Source: Paroedura picta (taxonomy: Eukaryota > Chordata > Lepidosauria > Squamata > Gekkonidae). From it: DNA of 64,000 bases. The position numbers and the translations under genes are program-made. The stretch covers positions 22,306,501-22,370,500 of the forward strand of contig NC_135380.1 of the NCBI RefSeq assembly GCF_049243985.1, read 5' to 3'. Positions 24,375 to 35,795 of this stretch are shown one piece after another (the first letter of the stretch is position 1; each line of letters begins with the position of its first letter). The notes under the pieces are model-generated. The model saw nothing but the letters and a program-made list of their open reading frames with translations. It searched no databases and was not told the DNA's origin.

Positions 24375-25241
24375 TAATACAAACTTTTTTTGAAACTTTT
24401 CCAAAGCATCTTACATGCTAATCTTCTAAGCCACAACTGCAGATACCCACAAAAGCATATAACGCAGAGAAATTAAAAATTAAATTAAAAACCAAAGCAA
24501 ACTCCTTGCAAAGCTGTAATAAATGCACCAGCCAAACAGTATGGGAACACAAATCCCCATATCCAGCCTTACTTAATGGGCTACAATGCTCTGATTCTTC
24601 CACCTTTGGCGGTCATACAGACAGGAAAACATTTCCCCCTGTCTGCAAATGATTGTGAAAAGCTGGCTGCGAACACCGCGTCTGCAGGCCAACTCCAACG
24701 TTGCTGCCTGGCTGTGACTTGCCCCATTCCCTCTTTTCCCCCCACCCCAATCGACAGGTTTAAATGGAGGCAGTGCAGAGAACCCGGGGCTGACAAGAGG
24801 GGGCTGCTTGAATTTGGACCGTCTGCCTACATAGATCAGGCTCTGCAGGGAAAGAGACTCCCGTCCCAACGCACACCCTTTTCAAAGAAGAACAACCCGC
24901 AGACAAAGCACAGAGCTTGCCTTCCCGCTGCCATGATACACAAATAAGAGGCTTAAGTGTAATTACAGGCTGTACAATCAGTGCGAAGAAAAGGACTGCG
25001 TTGTAATTGATGTCATATTTTATAAATATTCCGGCTGTTTGAGAAACGGGAAAAAAATATGTTTTCAAAAGAAATACTTTCACATAATGATGATAAAGGG
25101 TTTAATGGGAGTAATCTGTCCTCTGAAGCTGGATTTTAGGCTCTATCTCACGAAGATAAATAGAGTTAATTGCCCTTGTGTGCCAGCGGGCTGCCCATAC
25201 ACCCCAGCTAGGCCTGCTTGCCAAACATGAGTCTCTCTACT
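24375..25241. other. Low-copy DNA, conserved-element candidate
   Basis: 24580-25160 has no recognised repeat. 24930-25150 is rich in homeodomain-like TAAT cores (AGTGTAATTACAGGCTG, TTGTAATTGATGTCAT) and other AT blocks, typical in look of conserved enhancers. No comparison was possible. Confidence 0.3.
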
Positions 25242-25373
25242 CAGGGGTAGTCAAACTGCGGCCTTCCAGATGTCCATGGACTACAATTCCCATGAGACCC
25301 TGCCAGGACTGGCAGGAGCTCATGGGAATTGTAGTCGATGGACATCTGGAGGGCCGCGGTTTGACTACCCCTG
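25242..25373. mobile_element. Palindromic hAT MITE (CAAACTGCGGCC subfamily)
   Basis: Both ends are complete (CAGGGGTAGTCAAACTGCGG and its complement). The centre is slightly shortened (CCAGGACTGGC). Flanks TCTCTACT and CGTCTACC match at 5 of 8 positions, a decayed or absent target duplication. Confidence 0.9.
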
Positions 25374-26589
25374 CGTCTACCTGGTGCCATTTCATCCTCT
25401 GTGTGCAAAAACTGTCAGATCGCTCCTATGTCTCAGTGCATGAAAAAGCTGTCTCACATGCTGGTGAACCACAAAGACTCCCATTGCAGAGCTGAGGTTG
25501 GGACCCCAACCTAGACAGTGCAATACTCGGACAAGAGCTACACGTTTTCCTCAGTTCTGGAGAGTGCAGTACCCAGACTGGAACGGGACTGCAATGTGTG
25601 GAGAAGGGGCAACAGCCTCACTCCCCCTTATAATTGTTCCAATGTGAGATCACCCACAGGGAGGGGAGGGATGCTTTGGTCCATTGGGCAATCTACATAG
25701 ACTCTGAGATTACACGGTTTTTCCCAAAAAGCCCAATCACGCTCCTTCCAAGACTGTTTCAGTTTGGGAAAATGATGCAGTGGGGAAGGCTGAAACCTCT
25801 TTCCCACTCTGTGGAGATCAGGTTTCCTTCTATAATTAAGACTTCCCCCAACTTGGGAACTGTGCAGACAAACGTACCACTACAGAGACAAAGACACATG
25901 CCAACCTCCAACTTGCTTCCAAGTGTAATAAATTGTGTAGGGGGAAGGGTGTCTACTGTAACACTGAAATTGGCCTAATGTGCTTCTCTAAATACCTATT
26001 AAAGAGCTGATTAAGTTATCTGTTTACTGGGTGATGTATGACAGACGTCCACAAATGTCCAATTACATATGGCTGCCGTTTGCTATGATCATATCAACGC
26101 ATTTATGATATACCATTTAAAGGAATTACCACATCCACATGATTAAGGGTAGATGTGTATTCTCAAGTATGACTATTGCATATTTGGGACATGAAGCTGC
26201 AAGAGAAGATATGCCATTTTTTTGCATTACATATGACAATCATTGTTGCATTTCACAGTCCTATTGTTTTATTAATCGTATGCGCATCATGTTCATCAGC
26301 ACATTTATTTCTCAGTATAATGAAGATCTGCATCATTATGGCACAGAACGTTCTCTTTTGAAAAGCATGTCTTCAAACAGTATAAACTTTACCAGGGACA
26401 CACATTCATAATTATTATGAATTCTCCATGGTTGTGTGTCAGAATGTGCATCAACAGCGATATTGGATATATTTTCTGGCATGCAAGAGGCTTTGATTGA
26501 AGTGCTTGCCTTGAAATGTTGCATATTGTATATTTTCCTGTTGGGGAAGCTGTTCATTGTTTTTTTTAACATATTCATACATTTCTAAG
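25374..26589. other. Low-copy DNA, conserved-element candidate
   Basis: 26040-26580 is AT-rich, free of repeats and dense in TTTGCAT-, ATTGTT- and TAAT-like words, including ACAATCATTGT. It resembles a developmental enhancer but this is unverified. 25374-26040 shows nothing recognisable. Confidence 0.3.
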
Positions 26590-26900
26590 GAATTTATTTA
26601 TTTATTTATTTGTTTGTTTGTTTGTTTATTTGATTTATATCCCTCCACCCATGGCAAGCCGTCTCGTGGTGGGATGCATACTAAAAACCCCACATAAAAA
26701 TGCAGTCCCCATTAAAACAGAACCCATTAAAACCATCTTCTGTCAAATTCTGGTGGTAACTAACACCCTCTTCCCCAGCCTGTGCGGCTACCACTCGGTG
26801 TGCCAGGGGAATCTAAAATGTGGTGGCAGTATCTTCCCATGGGGGCCGTCCAATCTTCCATGCCATGGCCTCAACCATACACATAAACTCTTTTTCTTGA
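26590..26900 (-). mobile_element. LINE-like 3' region with (TTTA/TTTG)n tail
   Basis: At the left is a tail of TTTA and then TTTG units (26592-26634). It is followed by TTTATATCCCTCCACCC, the reverse of the GGGCGGTATAAA-type 3' end common to reptile LINEs, and by unique LINE-like 3' UTR. No open frame. The clade is uncertain. Confidence 0.5.
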
Positions 26901-27892
26901 TCCAGATTTGTTATTGGCTTCCAGAGATTCTCCTTTCTTTTCAGAAGAGGACTGGAGCATAGCCTAGTCATAAAATAATTGCAGAATAAGATCAGCACAA
27001 AACTAAAGAAATCAGCTTATCCCAAGTAGGGAAGGCTACTTGCAAGAAGAGAGAGCTTGCAGTCTCCGTTCTTAATGCCTAGACACTCCTAGTCATGCTC
27101 AGGTGTTTTCTGTTGCCCCCAGCCTAATTTAACTTCATCGGAACTGTGGGCTTGGCTTGTAATATGCTCAGGAAGAAATTGCCATGATGAGCTTGTCCCC
27201 TTCTAAACTTAAACAGCATCAGTATTACTGTTCATAGCATTTCTAACTGTGCACTTAGCGGAAACTGATATAATATGAATAATTGATCATAAGCACCAAC
27301 TGTGAAGTGAAACATTATTGCTCAACCAGCAATAGAAAATTATTGCTCAACCTGCACATTTCCAGGCCGGACTGTTTGGCAAGGAGACCAGTCCCTGTGC
27401 TGTACAGGTCAGCCTTAGATAACTAGGGTGTAATAGGGTTGAAGTCTGCTTTATTTGAACTGTAGCACGCATAACCTCCACCATCTTGGCATTGGTCTGC
27501 ACTAGGCCCATCTTCCCCCCATGAGCATGCCTAGTGCCTAGTCTGACAATCAACAAAGAGTATCTCCCACTTGACTGCTACAAGGCAACTACTAGGAACA
27601 GATACTATACCCATTGTTTCAGGTTATCCTGAGCCTCAACCATGGAAAGGAGGAGGTTCTATAGACTTCATCCTGGTTCCTCCTTTTCCTTCTGTGTCAC
27701 TCCTGCTCTCTCTTTCTGAGTCCAACTGGTCAGGAAGTCCTTGCAAGACCCTATGCATGTCTTCAAACTCTTGTGAGACTAGTTTGCCCCAACTGGCCCC
27801 TATTCCACTAGCAGCCATCCTGACACTAAACTGATGAATGGCACTGGTGCCCCCACCCCACACTAGTGAATCAGGGCAGGGTCCTACCTGGG
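26901..27892. other. Low-copy non-coding DNA
   Basis: Nothing recognised. Open frames at 27571-27953 show no domain. Confidence 0.35.
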
Positions 27893-28625
27893 GAATCATA
27901 GAATCATAGAGTTGGAAGGTACCTCTTTGGTCATCTAGTCTAACCCCCTGCACAATGCAGGATACTCACGACCTTATCACTCAGCTACTGTAACCTTAAG
28001 CCTTCACAGAATCAGCCTCTCCATCAGATGGCTATCTAGCCTCTGTTTAAAAATCTCCAAAGATGGAGAACCCACCACCTCCCGAGGAAGCCAGTTCCAC
28101 TGAGAAACCGCTCTAACTGTCAGGAACTTCTTCCGGATGTTTAGATGAAATTTCTTTTGAATTAATTTCATCCCATTGGCTCTAGTCCGTCCTTCTGGGG
28201 CAAGAGAGAACAACTCTGCTCTATCCTCTATAAAGCAGCCTTTTAAATACTTGAAGATGGTTATCAAATCCCCTCTCAGTCATCTCCTCTTCAGGCTAAA
28301 CAGACCAAGCTCCCCCAACCTTTCTTCATACGTTTTGGTCTCCAAACCTCTCACCATCTTTTTTGCCCTCCTCTGGACACGCTCCAGTTTGTCTACATCC
28401 CTCTTCAACTGGGGTGCCCAAAACTGAACACAGTACTGCAAGTGAGGCCGAACCAGAGCAGAGTAAAGTGGTACCATCACCTCCCATGGACACGATACTC
28501 GGTTTGATACAGCCCAAAACCCCATTTGCCTTTTTAGCCACCGAGTCACACTGCTGACTCATGCTCCATGTATGGTCTACTAAGACTCCTAGATCCTTTT
28601 TGCACACGCTACTGCCATCCCTATC
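27893..28625 (-). mobile_element. CR1 LINE, 3' 0.7 kb, longest CR1 here
   Basis: The tail is at the left (AATCATAGAATCATAGAG). On the minus strand, ORF2 C-terminal coding runs from about 28607 (VCKKDLGVLVDH) through [20 protein letters not shown] and [18 protein letters not shown] to NWLPREVVGSPSLEIFKQ and a stop near 28004. The coding run is split between frames, with shifts near 28270-28280 and in the 5' part, so the copy is dead. It is 5'-truncated and lacks the endonuclease and reverse-transcriptase core. Confidence 0.92.
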
Positions 28626-29182
28626 TCATCCGCTGCATCCCTGGCCCTCAGCTGTCAGGGGATCCAGCAACCTTGGACAGTCCAGAGCCCCAGACAGCAC
28701 AAAACAAATGATTTCTTTTTGCAAATATATTTTATGCCTGAATCACCACCACTACCTATTTACATGATTTAATCCTCTTCTATCTTAGTCCTTTACATAA
28801 TGTAGATAAATGGCATGTTCTCCAAGGTATCTTTATATGGGGCTCATGAACTGAATTGCATTAACAAGGCCAATTCATCATTTTGAAGATGCATTGGCTC
28901 CAGTCCTCCAGAAACGTCTCTTGAGACAGCCTCATCGCACACCTCCCACTCATTTCAGTGCGGGCTTTCCAGGGGACCATGCTTGAAAATAATTTTCTAC
29001 AATACTGTTCCAGTTGTTTCTGAGTGAGGGCGTCTTTCCACCAGCCTCCAAAGCTCCTGAGTCGTTTTGCTGGCCTAGGTAGGAAAGGAACAAGCAGAAA
29101 GCTGAGATGGGGAATGTTTCCTAACAGGGAAGCTCATGTATACTAGACTGGGACCTTTCACGCCACCCCCCCAAACCTACTG
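28626..29182. other. Low-copy non-coding DNA
   Basis: Nothing recognised. Confidence 0.35.
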
Positions 29183-29447
29183 CAAGAAGCAGAGTTGGTT
29201 CTTATGCCATTTTTCTCTACCTGAAGGAGTCTCAAAGCGGCTTACAATCACCTTCCCTTTCCCCTCCCCACAACAGACACCCTGTGAGGTAGGTGAGGCT
29301 GAGAGAGCCCTGATATTCCTGCTCAGACAAAACAGCTTTATCAGTACTATGGCGAGCCCAAGGTCACCCAGCTGGCTGCTGCATGTGGGGGAGCAGGGAG
29401 TCAAACCTGCTCACCAGATTAGAAGTCTGCACTCCTAACCACTACAA
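29183..29447 (-). mobile_element. tRNA-derived SINE
   Basis: Same family as 2790-3071. Tail remnant AAGAAGCAGAGTTGG, body GGCTTACAATCACCTTCCC, and a head ending ACCACTACAACAAAC, where the last bases of the 5' end are altered. Moderately diverged. Confidence 0.85.
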
Positions 29448-31221
29448 CAAACAAAAGGTTTCCTCCCCTAATGCAGTATTAAGGGCTGCTGTGATATTAG
29501 CAACCAACAGACCAATCCTCTGCCTCTCCTATCCCCAACACCTGTTCTCACTGTTGAAGATTTAACTCTGTTGAAGATAAACCTGTTGGTTTCAAATATT
29601 TCTTTCCATGATTTATTTTCATTCTGCACTTCTATATGATGTTTCCCTCATTCCACTCTCCCACTGCAGCTCAAGGGAAGGAGGTTAGGCTGAGAGGGGG
29701 AATGCCCAGACTAAGACGTTGGTAAGTTTTGCAGCTGAGTGGAGGGGCATAGGGAGGGAGGGCTGGGGGCAAACTGGCCTAGGGCACAATGCAGCTGAGG
29801 GCATCTAGAGTATTCATTCACATTGCCTCAAGCTGGTAAACAAACCTGAGCTGCATCTCTGGCCATTTCACTCTCGATATGCTATTTGCAGCTGGACTGT
29901 CTTGTCCATGCAGGAAAAATCAACTGCAAACTATTGCTAATGTGCAACAGTCATGTGATATCCAATGCTGGAAGAGTACAGCCAAGTTAGCACTTTCAGG
30001 TAAGAGTCAAATAAGCATGTTTGCCGAGGAAGTCTAGTGAAGCAGCATGTGTGGTTATGAATTAATCAACCTTAAGTACTGCATTGTGTCAATAATAATG
30101 CTTGCAAATGTGGCTATTGACATCTGTGAGGAGGAAAGACGAGTGGGGGGCCTTAAAATTCTGTTTTGTACTCAGCTATCTCTTTTGCAGCTTTGGTGAA
30201 TCTGGGATTTGAACTCATGTCTTCCCAGTCCTAGTTTGTTGCTCTTACTACTATACCCAGCCAGCTCTTTGAGAGACATTCCCAGCATTGGTGGCCCTTC
30301 CCTCTGCACAGGCCCATCAGACGCTCTCAGCCAGCTGAAGGGGAAAGCCAGGCCCTGTTTCTCATTGCAAGATGAACTTGCCCCTTAGGCTGAGCCGCCT
30401 GTGCCTTCAGGAAGACTGTTCCTTCTTTGTAATATTTGTTTTAACCTGTCAGTGAGTTTTTCTCTTCCCCCATATAAATGGGGTCTGGATTCAATCAAGA
30501 CTGTGGTCCGAGCATATTTGGTTTGGGAGGGTTATTTTGGCGGGGACGGGGCAATGGAAAGAGTTTCACCAAATGTATCAGCTGGAGCCCCCATTAGCCT
30601 CTTGCAGATGGTTTTGTTCCATTTCAGACATCTTGTTAACTGGCACCTTAGTATAAATATACATGATAAAAAGGGCTTATACAGAGTAGCAAGGCTGCGC
30701 TCTCAGCACTTAGAAGGCCCCCAGATCCCAGCAAATGAGTGGTGAGTGATTAAGACTGATTGCAAGCTGTGGATCTTTCAGTTGATGCTAAAATTAAATT
30801 TCCACATTGGAATGGTCCAATTTCCTCTCGGGGCAGACTGTATTTCCAAACTGAGCAGAATAACTGCATTGCTTGGGCTGACCAAAAAAGCTCCATCTAA
30901 TCCTGCAGACTGTTGCCAACAGCAGCTAGCAAGACACCTTCCCGGCATGCTCCTCATCTGCCCCTGTTATTCTTCCCCTGAATACGGAAGTTCTATTTCA
31001 TTAGCATAGCTAGTAGGTTTCAGTCTTTTATTAAAACCATTTAAGCTCCTGCCTTCATGCTCTCAAGCATTGATATGGGGCAGAAAAAGTTCCAAAGGAA
31101 AAATTTCCAATGCTACCTTTTTTCCATGGAAAAATGTCTACTCCAGATGTGTAAATAGGCTGTTTATCTATAGTTGCTAAGACTGTTGTGCTGCAAATCT
31201 ATCTTATTAGATGTTCTAAGG
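29448..31221. other. Low-copy DNA with one SINE head and a conserved-element candidate
   Basis: 30190-30272 (minus strand) is a tRNA-like SINE head: GCTGGCTGGGTATAGTAG, and GAGTTCAAATCCCAG as box B. 30400-31015 is repeat-free, of even composition, and contains GTATAAATATACATGAT and TTTCATTAGCATAGC. It is a candidate conserved non-coding element by appearance. The rest is unrecognised. Confidence 0.35.
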
Positions 31222-31312
31222 CAGGGGTAGTCAACCTGTGGTCCTCCAGATGTTCATGGACTACAATTCCCATGAGCCCCTGACAGCAAACGCCACAGGT
31301 TGACTACCCCTG
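31222..31312. mobile_element. Internally deleted hAT MITE with perfect target duplication
   Basis: The left arm is complete (CAGGGGTAGTCAACCTGTGG...AGCCCCTGACAGC) but the right arm retains only its terminal CCACAGGTTGACTACCCCTG. Perfect TTCTAAGG duplications flank it (31214-31221, 31313-31320). The deletion removed most of one palindrome arm. Confidence 0.95.
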
Positions 31313-33134
31313 TTCTAAGGTAGGATATGGAGCATGGTTGCCTGTACATGGTTCTGGCTTGTACATGGTGCATTTGACTTCATTTGCTAATATCATCTAA
31401 ATTGGCTAACACTGTTTAAATATTTATATTATTTACCTACGTTTTCCAGGGGGGAAAAATTCGGGAAAACCCACATCACTGCTTTCAACCAAAATACAAC
31501 TCCAACTGAACTTGACAGGGCAGTATGTGAGGCTCAATGAATTGCTGGGAGCCTTTTCAGCAGAGCCTTGTTGTCTCTTGGGCTACAGCATGCGAGGCAG
31601 GAAGCACCGGAACCTCTGCAGTAAATACCAGACAGGGGTGCAGATCTGAGGCCACTCCTTGTTCCATCCCAGATCAATTACCTTATGTCAAAGATGGGTG
31701 GTTCTGCCCCTTTATTTTGACTTCATTTCTTTTTAAGACGTAAAGTTGTAAATGAAAATGCAGTATATGAAACTATCACACAAATTAAAGAACAGAGAAA
31801 TAGCAACAGTATGAGTTTACATGTTCTATATAACATCCAGGTTTTGTTTGATTTCCTAACCTGCATCTGAATGGAAGAAAGCAAGAAGCTTCTCAATTAA
31901 AAGGGAATAGCAATGTGGCATAGGCCAATGTGGCATAGGCCATAGGCCAACGTGGCGTAGGCCATTGGTTACACTGTTCCTCAGCTTTTCCCCTTTAAAC
32001 CGCAGAACAATTACCCTGTTTTTCTCCCCCATCTCAAAAGATAGGCAGGACGTGGGTGACTTGTCTGTGTGGACACTCCCTCCACTGCTATTTTGGGAAA
32101 GAGGGAAAGTGCATTGAGAAAGTGCATTGAAAGCATATTATCAAATAAGTGCAGAATACTGGATGAGGGAATGGAGCAGCGGTGAGGTGACAACAACCAG
32201 CAAGTAGCAGGGGAATGAGGGGTGTGGCTGCTATTCCTGTCCATCCTCACCCCTTTTGGTGACGCTGCCATGGCCTTGCCATGGCCTTGTTTAGAAACAG
32301 CCTAATGGAGTTTTTGCAAGTGCTTGGAAAGGCACTTCTACTTGGACAGATCTTGAACTGGCAGCCTGAGGAATTGAGCCTGTGCAACATCACCGAACAC
32401 TGACCACAGGAAGGAACTGCAGTGGGATCAGCTAGGTGAGCAATCAAAGCAATAGGTCAGAGCAGATCATGTTGTACACTCTGACTTCTATAAAGGCTTC
32501 TAGTCCAGGCTTTCTTTTGGGGTAGCACAACTAAGAACATTGTTTTTTGGGGGAGTAGGGATGTACAAAATATCCTTTCTCTCTCTTTTTGAATATGCTG
32601 GCATCACATACTGTTTCATTTTGCAAATTTTAATTGTTGGTATTACATATTTGGGAGGGATTTTATACCCTCTTATTAATCTTAACAGCAATATTGTCAC
32701 CTCATATTACACATTTATAGCTTCTGTTACATGCCCCTTACGTGTGTGTATACATATGCACGATTAACACAAAGTAACATTAAAATTATATAAGGTTAAC
32801 TAGAAAAATTCAGCCCTTGGAAACGAAAACAGTATGAAAACAAAGATTCACAGAGTTGAATTATATAAGGAAGGAAAACAGCCTCACTAAATGAATATCT
32901 GTATACCAATTAATGCCTCCACCAGATAAAATGACCTTTACCAATCGATTGACTGAAATATCAATTAATTAGTCATGTGTGTTTCCTAGTGAAATCTTTG
33001 TTTTTTAAGCTGAAATAAATTGAATGACATTAGGAAAACATTAGCAATAAACCTTACCACATGAGGCAATTCATGTTGAATGATCCCTGCCATCAGAACA
33101 CCTGTATAAAACATAATAGTGTCATTTTTTAAAT
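31313..33134. other. Low-copy DNA with minor repeats
   Basis: 31915-31975 holds a short minisatellite of CAATGTGGCATAGGC units. 32100-32160 (AAGTGCATTGAGAAAGTGC, AAGTGCAGAATACTGG) looks like a decayed Harbinger-like MITE arm. 32276-32290 has a small duplication of GCCATGGCCTT. No exon recognised. Confidence 0.4.
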
Positions 33135-33169
33135 TTGTGTATGTGTGTGTGTGTATATATATATATGAT
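33135..33169 (+). repeat. (TG)n(TA)n microsatellite
   Basis: TGTGTATGTGTGTGTGTG passes into TATATATATATAT. Confidence 0.9.
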
Positions 33170-33184
33170 ATCATCTTTTATGGC

Positions 33185-34010
33185 ACATAAAACATTAAAA
33201 TTTATTTGTATTTAAAACATTTTAAGCTGCTTTTCCATCTACTAAGAATCTCTAAAACAGAGAACAATAAAACATTAAAATACATATCTAAAAATAATAG
33301 TAAACAGATAATCACATAAACTGAAAGGTCGATAAGATTAACAATGGAACAGCCAAAATAGAACAGACTTCACCCGCTGGCAGAAAGCAATGACTGGGGA
33401 GGAGGGCAGACAAATTACCCCAGGAAAGGAATTCAATAATTTTGGTCCCACAACCCAGAAGACCCTTTATCAGACTACCACCTATCTAACCTTGGATGGC
33501 GGGGCATGAAAGCAGGACCTCCAAAGGTTATTGCAATGATCAGGTAGGTTCATACAGAAATAGGCAGTTCTAAGGTATACAACTCACCCCAGTCAATATA
33601 GAGCTTTAAAGCTCAATCCCAGAACCTTAAAGTGGGACAGACACAAACTGGGAGTCACTGTAGATGGAATAATTGGGGTGATATAATCCCTACAACCCTC
33701 TTCAGAATTCTGGCTTCAGCCTTCTGTCCCAACTTTACTTCTGGACACTCTTCAAAAGCAGCTCCATTTAGAGCTTATTGCAGTAGATTTTACCAGATAG
33801 TGAACTACGGAGGCAAGATCGTTTTTCCCAGGAAAGGCTGCAGATGACTCCTCAGCTGAATCTGGTAAAAGGCAATCCTGACCACAGACCTGGACCCAGC
33901 TGGAGCTCGGAGCTATTGATTTTCTTCTTTAGGGGGAGTGCAAGCTCATCCCAGACAGCAGACACCTCAATTTCGGGCCAGTCCTTCTTCTCACTAGTTT
34001 CAGTTTATTA
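33185..34010 (-). mobile_element. Non-LTR retrotransposon 3' region (L2-like)
   Basis: Plus-strand landmarks of a very common reptile LINE 3' region, in order: AAGCTGCTTTTCCATCTAC, CTTGGATGGCGGGGCATG, GATCAGGTAGGTTCATAC, AGAGCTTATTGCAGTAG, GGAAAGGCTGCAG, GAATCTGGTAAAAGGC. The tail is at the left, so the element points to the minus strand. It has no intact frame and is clearly old. Confidence 0.6.
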
Positions 34011-34686
34011 GCCATCTTCCAACCTTCTGTATTTAATGGTGTGTGATGGCAGTTTGGGAACCTGAGGACTATGATATCCTCTTACATAATGTCAGGATTT
34101 ATGAGTTTATCTGAATATACATCATGGTGAAACTTATACCTCTTGGAGGTTGTATTAAAGGTTGTATGGCGATGCCAGATGCAGTCTCTGAAGTGTCATC
34201 ACAAATATATCGTGTTTCAGGTTAAGTAGTGAATCAAAGACAGCATTTATTGTTAATCCGTCACAGTTACAAAATTAGGAAAGTACAGATGGCTTGAGTA
34301 AATACCAAGTGGGAAGTTTTAAGGTTTTTAGAACAGGAAGAGCAATGAATGCGAAACTGGTTCTTCTATGCAGTGTAAACACTTCCCGTGTCTGAGCCGT
34401 TATCATGCTCAGTTGTGACATATTTTACCAACTTTGATCTCAATACAGGCCTTAGTTGGTACCAGGAAGATCTTGTCGCATGGTAAGTGCTTTTGAATAT
34501 TTTGTAAAGCTCCTTTGATTAGTGGCTTATTGATTTTAGCTCATATATTTGTTTAATACTGTTAGCAAAACTAAGGAAGGACTCCGGTAGTCCAAAACGG
34601 CATGGTCGGCGTGTTCGTCTTTCTGTTTGGTTTTTTGCCATTTTAGTTGACCAAGTGCCTTTTTCCATGCTAATATTGTTTATTAG
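34011..34686. other. Probable unclassified repeat
   Basis: 34560-34640 (GGAAGGACTCCGGTAGTCC, AAACGGCATGGTCGGCG) has the look of a repeat end, and the CR1 copy starts immediately after. I cannot name a family. Confidence 0.25.
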
Positions 34687-35114
34687 GGACCAAGCCCTAT
34701 GAAGATAGGTTGAGGGACTTGGGAATGTTCAGCCTGGAGAAAAGGCGGTTGAGAGGGGACATGATAGCCCTCTTTAAGTATTTGAAAGGTTGTCACTTGG
34801 AGGAGGGCAGGATGCTGTTCCCATTGGCTGCAGAGGAGAGGACATGCAGTAATGGGTTTAAACTACAAGTACAACGATATAGGCTAGATATCAGGAAAAC
34901 TTTTCGCAGTCAAGAGTAGTTCAGCAGTGGAATAGGCTGCCTAAGGAGGTGGTGAGCTCCCCCTCACTGGCAGTCTTCAAGCAAAGATTGGATACACACT
35001 TTTCTTGGATGCTTTAGGATGCTTAAGGCTGATCCAGTGTTGAGCAGGGGGTTGGACTAGATGGCCTGTATGGCCCCTTCCAACTCTATGATTTTATGAT
35101 TCTATGATTCTATG
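34687..35114 (+). mobile_element. CR1 LINE, 3' end, different subfamily
   Basis: Reads the CR1 ORF2 C-terminus (RLRDLGMFSLEKRRLRGDMI, ALFKYLKGCHLEEGRMLFPL). A different tail follows: GAGCAGGGGGTTGGACTAG, TGGCCCCTTCCAACTCTATG, then four ATTTTATG/ATTCTATG units. Protein and 3' UTR differ from the 9153, 14620 and 27893 copies, so at least two CR1 lineages are present. The frame is closed near 34919. Confidence 0.92.
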
Positions 35115-35204
35115 TATACGTACTGATACAAGACAAGAAGATTATATCACCATCTCATACGAGACTGAAATATTCTTTTTGGTGCCATTCCATGGTTTCT
35201 CTTT

Positions 35205-35795
35205 GTCAGTTAACCTCCCAGTGGGACATGGAGACCTCCTGGAATTCTGACTGATCTCTAGAGATCAGGGATCAGTTCCCCTGGAACAGTGGTTCTCAGC
35301 CTGGGGGTGGGTCGAACAACCCTTTCACAGGGGTCGCAGCAGGGCAAGCAGCTTGGCTGGAGCGGTGTCATCTACACAACAGCCTTGCAGAGTAGATGGA
35401 GATAGAGCATTCGTCTGCCTGGAGCAGAAAAGAGTGAGATCGGCATGGTGGGACAAGAGGCAGAACTGAACTGAAAAACCGCATGGGAAAAACCAATTTA
35501 TATACACTCATCATGAACAATGGATCTTCACGCAATTGGTCAGTTTCGGTTTACTTTCTGTGAAAGAACACTTGCATCATTTTATGGTTGGGGGTCACCC
35601 CAACATGAGGAACTGTATTAAAGGGCCGCGGCATTAGGAAGGTTGAGAACCACTGCCCTGGAGAAATCGGCTGTTTTGGAGGATGGACTCTATGACACAC
35701 TCTGCTGTGATCCCACCTCTCCACAGAACTGACCCCCTCAGTGTCCAAAATCTCCAGCTATTTCACAACCCAGAGTTGTCAGCCTTAATGAAGGA
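35205..35795 (-). mobile_element. GGTTGCCAG-ended repeat split by a SPIN insertion
   Basis: Left part 35205-35286 (CTCCCAGTGGGACATGGAG, GAGATCAGGGATCAGTTCC) and right part 35656-35795 (GGAGAAATCGGCTGTTTTGG, GGACTCTATG, CCAAAATCTCCAGC, AGAGTTGTCAGCC) make one repeat in reverse orientation, interrupted at CCCTGGA. Confidence 0.8.
35287..35655. mobile_element. SPIN-type hAT transposon, non-autonomous, 369 bp
   Basis: The left end CAGTGGTTCTCAGCCTG...GTCGAACAACCCTTTCACAG and the right end GGGGGTCACCCCAACATGAG, GGCATTAGGAAGGTTGAGAA, CCACTG match the ends of the SPIN hAT family as I know it. The 8-bp flanks CCCTGGAA (35279-35286) and CCCTGGAG (35656-35663) match at 7/8. About 230 bp between the ends does not match the short SPIN consensus I recall and may be a leftover of a longer element or captured DNA. 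No transposase is encoded. Confidence 0.85.
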
